A DNA stretch of 7,188 bases from a bacterium. Lineage in GTDB: Bacteria > Patescibacteriota > Microgenomatia > Levybacterales > UBA12049. The notes under the pieces are model-generated. The model was not told the DNA's origin and ran no database searches. It saw nothing but the letters and a program-made list of their open reading frames with translations. The position numbers and the translations under genes are program-made. Below, piece after piece: positions 1-6,431 of this stretch (positions are counted from its first letter, which is position 1; each line of letters begins with the position of its first letter). The DNA lies in NCBI GenBank assembly GCA_021820025.1, contig JAKAEF010000052.1:1-7188 (forward strand). The letters run 5' to 3'.

Positions 1-114
1 GTCCATCCTGGAGAAACATATCCTCTTGTTAGTCAAGTATCTGGTTGGTTTGAAATAAAATTATCAGATGGAAAGCTTGGGTGGATTAGTAGTTCTTACG
101 CAAAAGAACAATAA
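1..114 (+). CDS. C-terminal end of a bacterial SH3 (SH3b) domain protein, 5' truncated
   Basis: This is an open frame running in from the left edge and ending at TAA (112-114), with 37 codons visible. The residues fit the second half of a bacterial SH3 domain (SH3_3 type): a Pro-Gly-Glu turn near residues 3-5, a 'SGWFEIKL' strand (18-25), then 'DGKLGWISSSY' (27-37 region), which matches the usual G-x-x-GWV-x-x-x-Y ending. Such domains usually sit at the end of secreted or surface proteins, often attached to peptidoglycan-active enzymes, where they bind cell-wall peptides or glycan. The catalytic or anchoring part, if any, lies outside the window. It is the only plus-strand gene here and meets the UbiA-family gene tail to tail with 3 bases between stop codons. 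The assignment rests on a short stretch but the motif pattern is characteristic. Confidence 0.75.
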   Translation, partial: VHPGETYPLVSQVSGWFEIKLSDGKLGWISSSYAKEQ

Positions 115-117
115 GCA

Positions 118-1062
118 TTATCCCTTAATAAAGTAAATAATTACAATGACCAAGATAATCCAGGTAATAACAGAGGTTAATAGTGGAATATCAGATAAAA
201 AGACTTTTTCAGGACTTTCTCCTTCATGTTTCTCATATATATCTTGTAAGTATCGCATTAAACCATAAACAACGGGCAGAATGGTAATCATGAGCCATTT
301 CCGCTGGAAATAGTAAGGAAGATAGTCCGGAAGCAAAACTCCAATTGAAATTTTAAATCCATGTGGATCTTCCAAAAAAGTGAAAAAAGAATAAAAAATG
401 AGTGTTGAAGTGACAAACATAGAAGCATATACATCTAATAATCTTTCTGAATAATGAGAAAGAGTTTTTCGAGTAGCAGCAATTTGTTTGTCTGAAAATC
501 CGGAAATAAGTGTTAATTCTGTTCTTCGTTTCCCTACAGCTAAGAAGAGAGAAAGGGCAACAGTAGTTAGTACAAGCCAAACAGAAATATGAAACCCACT
601 TGCAATTTCTCCTGCATAAACCCGCAAAATATATCCTGCTGCTAAAGCTAAAATATCTAACACAGTAATATTTTTTATAACCATAGAGTAAGAAAGTTGT
701 AATCCTAAGTAAACAAGAACCAATAAAAAGAAAGTTCCATTTACAAATAAACTTAAAATTAATGATCCAACACAAAGAGCAATAAAAATAAATAATGCAT
801 AAAAAATTGATAAGTCTCCGCTTGCTAATGGTCGGAAGCGTTTAAAGGGATGCATCCTATCTTTTTGGATATCAAAAATGTCATTAATAACATATACTGC
901 TGATGATAGTCCACAAAAAACAACAAATGCTAAAATGACTCTTAAAAAAGGCAAAGGACTAAATAACTGACCGGTAAAAACAATTGCAGCAAAAACAGCA
1001 AAGTTTTTTATCCATTGTTTCGGTCTCATAAGTTTTAATGTTAAATAAGGTATTCTATTCAT
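118..1062 (-). CDS. UbiA-family prenyltransferase, decaprenyl-phosphate phosphoribosyltransferase (DPPR synthase)-like
   Basis: This 314-residue multi-pass membrane protein has about eight or nine hydrophobic helices. Enzymes of this branch transfer 5-phosphoribose from PRPP to polyprenyl phosphate at the cytoplasmic face, the first step towards lipid-linked arabinose (Rv3806c in mycobacteria). What points to this branch rather than quinone or heme prenyltransferases is the N-terminal 'RPKQWIKN' (13-20), the first Asp motif 'NDIFDIQKDRMHP' (60-72; D61, D64, D68) followed by 'RPLASG' (77-82), a second conserved block with D136 and 'ILRVYAGE' (145-152), and 'KRRTEL' (178-183). The length is normal for the family. 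The ATG at 1062 lies inside the upstream MraY-like gene (8-base overlap, whose stop is TAG at 1057-1055), so translation is probably coupled; only an A-rich AAAAAAG precedes the ATG. It is the last gene of the minus-strand run. No DprE1/DprE2-like epimerase is visible nearby, so the final lipid-linked sugar cannot be fixed. Confidence 0.83.
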   Translation of the reverse strand: MNRIPYLTLKLMRPKQWIKNFAVFAAIVFTGQLFSPLPFLRVILAFVVFCGLSSAVYVINDIFDIQKDRMHPFKRFRPLASGDLSIFYALFIFIALCVGSLILSLFVNGTFFLLVLVYLGLQLSYSMVIKNITVLDILALAAGYILRVYAGEIASGFHISVWLVLTTVALSLFLAVGKRRTELTLISGFSDKQIAATRKTLSHYSERLLDVYASMFVTSTLIFYSFFTFLEDPHGFKISIGVLLPDYLPYYFQRKWLMITILPVVYGLMRYLQDIYEKHEGESPEKVFLSDIPLLTSVITWIILVIVIIYFIKG

Positions 1063-2110
1063 CTTTTTTATTTATTGTTCCATGCAAAAATAACAAAGCT
1101 CCTCCAATTACGACTACCAACATTATAATAGCAAATAATTTCCCTTTACTCGAGAGTGTTAATGCAATAGTCCCAAGAACTGCAGAGAAGGTCCAATAAA
1201 CAAGAGCAACAGAGCGTTGACTAAAGCCAAGATTAAGAAGAATATGGTGTAAATGTTTTTTATCTCCCCAAAAAGGAGATTTTCCAGAAAGGATTCTTCT
1301 GAACAATGTAAATACGCCATCAATCAAAGGAACTCCCATTACTAAAATTGCTGTCGCCAATTTAACACTGGCAATAAGAGAAACACTTGCTAGAAGAAGG
1401 TAAATTGCTGTTGCTCCGTATCCTGGAAAAATTTTTGCAGGAGAAAAATTATACAATAAAAACCCCAGAGCAGCGCCAGTTATTAGAAAAGAAATATTTG
1501 CAGAGATATATGTTGATTGTTCTGCCAATGGAAATCGAAGAGATAATATTCCAATAATAAAAGCAGAAATAGCAACAACTCCAGGCATCTGTCCATCTAC
1601 TCCTTTACTCCAATTAAGCATATTCATTACCCAAACAATCCAAAGAACGGCAAGTACTTGAGATAAAGAAATAGAAATTCCTAGAATGCTCACTTTAAAT
1701 ATATCTAAATGTAAAATTCCTCCAAGTGGATTTGTTACAAATGGGAAATTTACTCCTGCTGCAACTACGATAATCGCACATAAAAAATTCATACCAAACC
1801 GGAAATACCGTGAGAGATCATATCTGTCATCAAGCGTTCCTACAATAAGAGCAATAACTCCCGCAAGAAAAAGACCGATGGTTATTTTGGTAATAGGCAA
1901 AAAGAATAAACCTGTTAAAACAATTCCCAAAAACATGGGAATTCCTCCTCCTCTTGGAATCGGTTTTTTATGTAGCAGAGCAGGATGCTTATGAGTTTTT
2001 GGATCATCGATTAATTTAAATTTTTTAATAAATGGAATAGAAAGAGGGACTAATATCGCTGTTGTAAAAAACGCAATAACTAATGGTAATAAAATAATTT
2101 GTAATTGCAT
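1055..2110 (-). CDS. MraY/WecA/TagO-type phosphoglycosyl transferase relative with altered active-site motifs
   Basis: This 351-residue polytopic membrane protein belongs to the polyprenyl-phosphate N-acetylhexosamine-1-phosphate transferase family, which moves a sugar-1-phosphate from a UDP-sugar to undecaprenyl phosphate. Supporting motifs in order are 'DDPKTHKHP' (35-43), 'RGGGIPM' (53-59), the metal-site pair 'GTLDD' (D94, D95), the 'NMLNWSKGVDG' loop (163-173), and the C-terminal 'DKKHLHHILLNLGF' (283-296), which is the HxHH motif typical of the WecA/TagO side. Two positions depart from the textbook pattern: the N-x-x-N-x-x-D-G-x-D-G loop has Lys169 in place of its first Asp (D172 is kept), and the usual F-M-G-D-x-G-S reads 'FPGYGAT' (228-234), so Tyr231 replaces a conserved catalytic Asp. 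It may be a lineage-specific active variant, an enzyme with another substrate, or inactive. Its ATG lies 3 bases after the stop of the small membrane protein, with no Shine-Dalgarno. Confidence 0.8.
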   Translation of the reverse strand: MQLQIILLPLVIAFFTTAILVPLSIPFIKKFKLIDDPKTHKHPALLHKKPIPRGGGIPMFLGIVLTGLFFLPITKITIGLFLAGVIALIVGTLDDRYDLSRYFRFGMNFLCAIIVVAAGVNFPFVTNPLGGILHLDIFKVSILGISISLSQVLAVLWIVWVMNMLNWSKGVDGQMPGVVAISAFIIGILSLRFPLAEQSTYISANISFLITGAALGFLLYNFSPAKIFPGYGATAIYLLLASVSLIASVKLATAILVMGVPLIDGVFTLFRRILSGKSPFWGDKKHLHHILLNLGFSQRSVALVYWTFSAVLGTIALTLSSKGKLFAIIMLVVVIGGALLFLHGTINKKDE

Positions 2111-2113
2111 GTA

Positions 2114-2479
2114 TTATTTAATTAAGTAAATTAACTGTATTATAAAAATTAAATACAAAATGCTGGCACCCAATGCAGATGCACATAAAATTCTAGATAA
2201 GAGAGGGATTTTCTCATAAATTTTTGCACTAATAACACTATTTGTACCAGTAATTGCGATACAAATAAGAAAAGGAAGAAAAATTTCAATTTTAGTTCCT
2301 ACTCGGGCATAGCCCCAAGGTAATTTATTATAAATAGGTAAAAAGGGAGGAAGTTGGGTGAAAAAAATAACAGTAATAAGAAGTCCTAAAAAAATAAAAA
2401 GGAAACTAAGTAGTATTCCCCATTTTGTTATTTTATCTTCAATAATAAGTTTAAAAAATTTTCCCATATATTTGTGCAT
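2114..2479 (-). CDS. small three-helix membrane protein of unknown function
   Basis: The product is 121 residues (117 if it starts at Met5, 2467). Three hydrophobic segments are visible, at about 20-41, 66-84 and 95-119, separated by a conserved-looking loop 'LPPFLPIYNKLPWG' (43-56) followed by a basic segment ending in K63. The Pro-rich LP-x-x-x-P-x-Y...LPWG loop reminds me of small membrane proteins that recur in Candidate Phyla Radiation genomes, and faintly of the LP...P-x-H loop of DUF1648, but I do not assign a family. The start lies inside the GT39 gene (29-base overlap with Met1, 17 with Met5) and the stop is 3 bases before the MraY-like ATG, so it is embedded in the glycan operon and probably co-translated. 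A role as an accessory subunit of a flanking lipid-sugar enzyme is inference from position only. No Shine-Dalgarno distinguishes the two possible starts. Confidence 0.72.
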   Translation of the reverse strand: MHKYMGKFFKLIIEDKITKWGILLSFLFIFLGLLITVIFFTQLPPFLPIYNKLPWGYARVGTKIEIFLPFLICIAITGTNSVISAKIYEKIPLLSRILCASALGASILYLIFIIQLIYLIK

Positions 2480-3926
2480 TATCTATAATAAATATCGGTT
2501 GATATCCTTTTAAACTAAATGGTATATCTGATTGGTTGGGAAGTATAATAACAAATCTGGGACGGGATTTCTCCAGCAAAGCTTTTGTATTATTAAAAAT
2601 TTGAGAGGAAGATGTAATATGGTATGCCACAATATATTTTCCAATTGGGAGAGTATCTGTTAATTTATAAATTTGTCCACTGTTTCCCCATACGAAAAGC
2701 TGATCCGCTGGCTTTTTGTGAATATTTATAAAATCTGCAAGAGCATAATCCCGAGGTGTTACTCTATCGAAAAATGCAAAATATTGTTGTGTATTTTTTT
2801 GCCCTGTTATGTAGGATCCAAAATTAACATAATAGGTAAAAAAACTTTTTGGGATATTGTTATATAACTCAAATGTTATAAAGATAAAAGTAAAGATGAG
2901 GATAACAGCAGAAGCAATTAGTAACTTAAACTTTTTTACAATAAAGCAAAGACCAACAAAAAGACTAGCACTACTTAACAGAACCAGTACATAATGAGTA
3001 TATGGTCTTTGAGAAAAATACGCGCTAAATAATGAAAAAGCGAGCCATAAAAGAATAAAAATACTTGTTGAAGATATTTTTATTCTTTTTAAAAAAAGAA
3101 TAAAAGAAAATAAAACAAGAAAAAATAATTTAAGAATAAGAAAACCTTGTGGAATAATAAAACTATTTCCCCATCCGACATACCCTATATTGCTAAAAAA
3201 CATAGATTGCAAAGCAATTTTCACTATACCGTTAAAGTAGAAAAATAATAACGTTGCTCCAAGTGGTATTGCAAAACTAATACTAAATAAAAGAAGGGGT
3301 AAGATCTGCTTAAAAATATTTTTAAGATTTTCATATTGTGTAAAGAAAATAAATAAGAAAAAAGCGCCAAAATCAAATACTGCAACAACCTTCAATAAAA
3401 ATGACAGTCCCAACAATAATCCTGAAAGTAAAAGAAAAGACAATTTATTTTTTTCAAGATATTTCCAGACAAATAATGCAGCAATAAGTACAGGGAGAAT
3501 CATAAAATTTTCTGCATTTGCAATATTTCCCTCTAAAAAAGGAGTTGCAAAAAGTAGTGCAAAAACAGTTGTTGTGATGTAGGTAACTTTTTGGTAATTT
3601 TTATAGTTTTTAAATATTCTTTTTGCAAGAAAGAAAAATACAAAAATACTTAGTAGTCCAAAAATCCAGGATAATAGCCGAGCACCTTGTTGATTGCCGT
3701 CTACTAAAGCATAAATTAAGTACAAAAGAGGAGGTTTATTATCCCAAATGCCGCTATAAAGCATCCTCCCATGTCGTAACCCATACCCTATGACCTCATA
3801 AATACCTTCATCTCCGTACCAATATGGTTCAAAAAAAGAGGGAAGTCTAAGAAGAGTAAAAATACAGGAGACAACAACTAAAAAAATAGTACTCTTATGG
3901 GCAGCAAGGGCAATAAGTTTTTTCAT
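2451..3926 (-). CDS. GT39/PMT-like membrane glycosyltransferase (ArnT/PMT_2 type)
   Basis: The 491-residue protein has about ten or more hydrophobic helices and a hydrophilic C-terminal region (about 357-491). In this GT-C fold family a sugar is moved from a polyprenyl-phosphate carrier to a protein, lipid or glycan on the outer side of the membrane. Family marks are the Asp-Glu pair in the first outer loop, 'WYGDEGIY' (D39, E40), with 'WDNKPPLLY' (61-69), which corresponds to the D-x-K-P-P-L motif of ArnT-like enzymes, and a second loop Glu in 'EGNIANAENF' (132-141, E139). The donor and acceptor cannot be read from sequence. The first codon overlaps the GT2 stop as ATGA (4 bases), and the 3' end overlaps the small membrane protein, so it is firmly inside the operon. 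A DPPR-synthase-like gene and a phosphoglycosyl transferase relative downstream make a lipid-linked pentose or hexose donor reasonable, but this is inference. Confidence 0.85.
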   Translation of the reverse strand: MKKLIALAAHKSTIFLVVVSCIFTLLRLPSFFEPYWYGDEGIYEVIGYGLRHGRMLYSGIWDNKPPLLYLIYALVDGNQQGARLLSWIFGLLSIFVFFFLAKRIFKNYKNYQKVTYITTTVFALLFATPFLEGNIANAENFMILPVLIAALFVWKYLEKNKLSFLLLSGLLLGLSFLLKVVAVFDFGAFFLFIFFTQYENLKNIFKQILPLLLFSISFAIPLGATLLFFYFNGIVKIALQSMFFSNIGYVGWGNSFIIPQGFLILKLFFLVLFSFILFLKRIKISSTSIFILLWLAFSLFSAYFSQRPYTHYVLVLLSSASLFVGLCFIVKKFKLLIASAVILIFTFIFITFELYNNIPKSFFTYYVNFGSYITGQKNTQQYFAFFDRVTPRDYALADFINIHKKPADQLFVWGNSGQIYKLTDTLPIGKYIVAYHITSSSQIFNNTKALLEKSRPRFVIILPNQSDIPFSLKGYQPIFIIDNAQIYGKIF

Positions 3927-5416
3927 AGTTTCTCTGTTACTTTATATTCTATACGTTTTCCAAACATAAGTTGAGTATGAGAAATTAAAGCAGGTAATGC
4001 GCCTAAGAAAAATCCTACTATTGGAAGCAAAACGAATTCAAGTGGAAAAAAGAATTGTCTTGTTTTTGATATTTTACGTGTTTCTCTTCTATTTTTATAA
4101 TCAATTACAATCATAGTAAGAGTAGCAAAAATACACATAGTTAAAATAAATCCTGCAAGCTGGGGGAGTTTGTACCCTAAATTTGTTCTAGCAAAAACTG
4201 GATTTACAAATGTAATAATGTTTGCTGCAACGGTAATAATAAACCAACTAACTGGCCAAAGGAAGTGATCTAATAATACGTGATAAAGCATAAGTGTTTT
4301 CCTAAAAAAAGGAACTCCGGGAACAGTAAACCACCATTTAATAAAGAGAGGGTCATCAGATACTCCCCAAGACCAACGCCGTTCTTGCTCGTATTTATTT
4401 TTAAGACTTTTCCAATAAGAAGATGATAAAGGAGCATCCATGGATGTTTTTAAAAACATTGGTACAACCCAAACAGCTCCTTTTAGAGCAAAAAATGCTT
4501 TAAAGAAAATTCTGTAATCTTCAGGGATAACATCAACATCCCAAAATCCAATTTCTGAGAGCATTTTAAACGAGAGAGAATAGGTTGAATTAGAAACAAG
4601 TCTATCCCCTTGAATCAAAAGAGCAGTTCTCCAAAGAGAACCAAAAAATGCCAATACTCTGACAGGTGCAGGAACATCCCAAAAATTATTATAATTTACA
4701 TTAGCTGATTGCCAAAATTTATTGTGAGGTTTTTCATCAGACAAAAAACTATAAGAAAGATACGCAAAATATTGTTTATCAAAAATTGAATCTGCATCTA
4801 CAGAAGAAATTGTTGCGTAATTAATATTAATTTTTTTGGTTTCGACTAACTTTTTATATGCTAGTTTAGCTCCATAACTTTCATTCGATGATTTTCCTTT
4901 TACTTCTCCTTTAATATCTGGGTGAAAAGAAGCAAAAATATCTCCAAAGACTGGTTTAAATTCTTTTATAAGCTGGGCTGATTTTTTCTTTGCTTCTTCT
5001 TCTCTTTCTTCCATTGCTAAGACAACATAGATTCTTTTAGTTGGAAATGTTTGTTTGGCTACTGTTGCAATTGTTGCTCGTAATTTTTCAACTTTTTCTT
5101 TGTAGTTTGGAATAACAACAATATGAGTATTTTCTTCAAAATGAGGAAGTTTTTTCGCTTTTTCTACCCAATGTTCTTTTTCTGCTTCCTGGATTTTTTT
5201 TGAGGCAATAAATGCCATAAAGGTTAAAGAAAAAGATTTATAAAACCAATAAATATCAAAAAAAAGAATAAAGTAAGCAAGAAATGTGGGGATAAGAAGA
5301 GCTCCCCAAATAGGAAATAAAATAAGTGTCCAAGAAATAAATCCAGGGAGAATTTCTAAAAATCTTCTTGTTTTAACAGGGTATCGTGTAAAAATCCATG
5401 CAAAAAATGATGTCAT
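3923..5416 (-). CDS. membrane-bound family 2 glycosyltransferase (cellulose/hyaluronan synthase-like)
   Basis: The 497-residue protein has N-terminal hydrophobic segments (about 23-70), a cytoplasmic GT-A domain (about 95-350) and C-terminal helices (about 375-405, 418-438, 458-480). Features of processive GT2 enzymes are present: 'VVIPNYKE' (100-107) opens the nucleotide-binding fold, 'SVDADS' (205-210) is the DxD metal site, 'IPEDY' (297-301) holds the catalytic-base ED pair, and 'QERRW' (344-348) is the Q-x-x-R-W acceptor motif. These predict use of a nucleotide sugar at the inner face, possibly building and extruding a polymer. The place of the usual 'DDGSxD' is taken by 'VLAMEERE' (132-139), and 'GEVKGKSSNE' (170-179) follows, a pattern I associate with a divergent branch seen in candidate phyla. 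ATG overlaps the TatD stop by 4 bases (ATGA), and the TGA stop overlaps the GT39 start the same way. The polymer or sugar is unknown. Confidence 0.85.
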   Translation of the reverse strand: MTSFFAWIFTRYPVKTRRFLEILPGFISWTLILFPIWGALLIPTFLAYFILFFDIYWFYKSFSLTFMAFIASKKIQEAEKEHWVEKAKKLPHFEENTHIVVIPNYKEKVEKLRATIATVAKQTFPTKRIYVVLAMEEREEEAKKKSAQLIKEFKPVFGDIFASFHPDIKGEVKGKSSNESYGAKLAYKKLVETKKININYATISSVDADSIFDKQYFAYLSYSFLSDEKPHNKFWQSANVNYNNFWDVPAPVRVLAFFGSLWRTALLIQGDRLVSNSTYSLSFKMLSEIGFWDVDVIPEDYRIFFKAFFALKGAVWVVPMFLKTSMDAPLSSSYWKSLKNKYEQERRWSWGVSDDPLFIKWWFTVPGVPFFRKTLMLYHVLLDHFLWPVSWFIITVAANIITFVNPVFARTNLGYKLPQLAGFILTMCIFATLTMIVIDYKNRRETRKISKTRQFFFPLEFVLLPIVGFFLGALPALISHTQLMFGKRIEYKVTEKL

Positions 5417-6219
5417 ACAATGCCAAACAGTTTCTTAGCATTGGTTGTTGTGATTTCATTGATTTCGTCAAACGAAACACCTTTAACGCCTGCTAGAAAC
5501 TTACCTACAATTATAACATGAGAAGGCATATTTCTGGTACCTCTAAAAGGTATCGGGGCTAAAAAGGGGCTATCTGTTTCGGTAACAATCCTATCCAAGG
5601 GTGTTGCCTTGGCTAATTCTTCAAGTCTCACAGTCTCCTTTGGAGCAAGTCCTGGATAGGTAATATTTCCATCAAAACCAATAGAAAATCCAAGGTCTAG
5701 TGCATCTTGTAAGACTTGCATATCTGCTGCAAAACAGTGAAACATGCCTGGATTGTCTCGTTTAAGTATGTTTTTATGATGTTTAAGAATTTCTATAACA
5801 TCTTTACCTGCATGTCTATTATGAATTTGCAAAGGTAAATTGACCCTATGAGCAAGAGCAATCTGTGCTTCAAATATCTGTTTCTGAAGTACTGGGTCAA
5901 CAATGCCATTAGATTGGTATGCATAATAATCCATACCAATCTCTCCAATAGCAACTACTTTTAATTCTTTTGCTAATTTTTCTAAATCACTTTCCCAAGA
6001 AGATGCAAGATCATGCTTGTCTGCATGGTGAGGATGAACTCCCACAATAGCATATAAATGTTTGTACTTCTGAGCAAGTTCAACAGCTTTTTGACTGGAA
6101 TCCAACTTTGTTCCGACATTAATAACATTTGTTACTCCATCTTCTAATGCTTTTTGAATAACTTCGTCTACATCTTTTTCGTATGCATGAAAGTTTAAAT
6201 GGCAATGAACGTCAATCAT
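5413..6219 (-). CDS. tatD: TatD-family metal-dependent hydrolase (deoxyribonuclease)
   Basis: This cytoplasmic protein of 268 residues is of normal length for TatD/YcfH. TatD proteins are two-metal TIM-barrel enzymes of the amidohydrolase superfamily; several are 3'-5' exonucleases or DNases acting on damaged DNA, though the physiological role varies. All metal-ligand motifs are intact: 'DVHCHL' (H5, H7), 'GVHPHHA' (60-66), 'IGEIGMDYY' (E93), 'PLQIHNRHA' (H133), 'MFHCF' (H161) and 'VTETDSPFLAP' (D216), with 'RGTRNMP' (226-232) after it. The start is the ATG at 6219, directly before the conserved first strand. Only a distant AAGG could act as a ribosome site, while a perfect TATAAT lies 6 bases ahead of the ATG, suggesting a leaderless transcript. 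It is probably a housekeeping passenger at the head of the membrane glycosyltransferase genes, since its stop overlaps GT2. Confidence 0.93.
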   Translation of the reverse strand: MIDVHCHLNFHAYEKDVDEVIQKALEDGVTNVINVGTKLDSSQKAVELAQKYKHLYAIVGVHPHHADKHDLASSWESDLEKLAKELKVVAIGEIGMDYYAYQSNGIVDPVLQKQIFEAQIALAHRVNLPLQIHNRHAGKDVIEILKHHKNILKRDNPGMFHCFAADMQVLQDALDLGFSIGFDGNITYPGLAPKETVRLEELAKATPLDRIVTETDSPFLAPIPFRGTRNMPSHVIIVGKFLAGVKGVSFDEINEITTTNAKKLFGIV

Positions 6220-6225
6220 AAAATC

Positions 6226-6231
6226 ATTATA
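6226..6231 (-). promoter_or_regulatory. candidate -10 box (TATAAT) for tatD and the downstream operon
   Basis: The minus strand reads TATAAT, a perfect match to the bacterial -10 consensus, inside the 14-base gap between the small membrane gene (stop at 6236-6234) and the tatD ATG (6219). Six bases, GATTTT, separate it from the ATG, so a transcript starting at the usual distance would begin at or next to the start codon. No convincing -35 hexamer lies 16-18 bases upstream and there is no extended TGn. The call rests on the hexamer, its position and the missing Shine-Dalgarno. Confidence 0.45.
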
Positions 6232-6233
6232 CC

Positions 6234-6425
6234 TTATTTGCAGATAAAGAAGGAAATTGCTAAATGATTTTTTATATTTTTACAATCTAACCTATTTTTA
6301 ACTTGAATATTGCCACTCTTAAAAGAATAGTAGTTATCAAAAATTTTTATTTCTGAATTAGGAAAAGAGACAAAAAAAGTAACTATAGAAAAGATAACAA
6401 TAAAGATAAGTGCTGCAATCTTCAT
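6234..6425 (-). CDS. small single-pass membrane or exported protein, unknown function
   Basis: From the ATG at 6425 the product is 63 residues. Residues 1-20 form a Lys then hydrophobic stretch (MKIAALIFIVIFSIVTFFVS) typical of an N-terminal membrane anchor or uncleaved signal, followed by a polar tail of about 43 residues, rich in Asn, Lys and Ser, with two cysteines (C48, C62). There is no lipobox. I recognise no family. The frame is also open upstream to a GTG at 6479, whose first base is the last base of the preceding gene's TAG stop; that start would add 18 residues with no membrane-signal character. I prefer the ATG because it begins exactly at the hydrophobic segment and has a promoter-like element before it. 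No Shine-Dalgarno supports either. It lies between the sensor-regulator gene and tatD. Whether it is a real gene is moderately uncertain because of its size and AT-rich composition. Confidence 0.5.
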   Translation of the reverse strand: MKIAALIFIVIFSIVTFFVSFPNSEIKIFDNYYSFKSGNIQVKNRLDCKNIKNHLAISFFICK

Positions 6426-6431
6426 AACAAA

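Noticed and set aside
353..775. 140-codon minus-strand frame inside the UbiA gene
   Set aside because: It is an alternative frame of the same strand rich in Cys, Phe and Tyr, which is typical of a shifted reading of a hydrophobic AT-rich gene; the UbiA motifs are in the other frame.
1686..1994. 102-codon plus-strand open frame opposite the MraY-like gene
   Set aside because: It is antisense to well-conserved coding sequence (RGGG and DD motifs), has no recognisable domain, and its residue mix is what the opposite strand of a membrane gene produces.
2240..2370. DUF1648 membership of the small three-helix protein
   Set aside because: The LP...P loop is suggestive, but the family's His and following Gly-Lys pattern is not clearly present, so I left it unassigned.
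2479..2492. TATTAT with a 5-base gap before the ATG at 2479 as a third leaderless promoter
   Set aside because: It lies within GT39 coding sequence in an AT-rich run, has no -35 candidate that I could identify, and the start itself is uncertain (Met1 or Met5), so it is not distinguishable from chance.
2673..2867. 64-codon plus-strand frame opposite the GT39 C-terminus
   Set aside because: It has no domain, no ribosome site and no conserved pattern; it is antisense to a convincing gene.
3923..6219. Stop-codon reassignment (TGA as Gly or Trp)
   Set aside because: TGA ends both the TatD and GT2 genes exactly where the next gene starts, and all genes read full length under the standard code.
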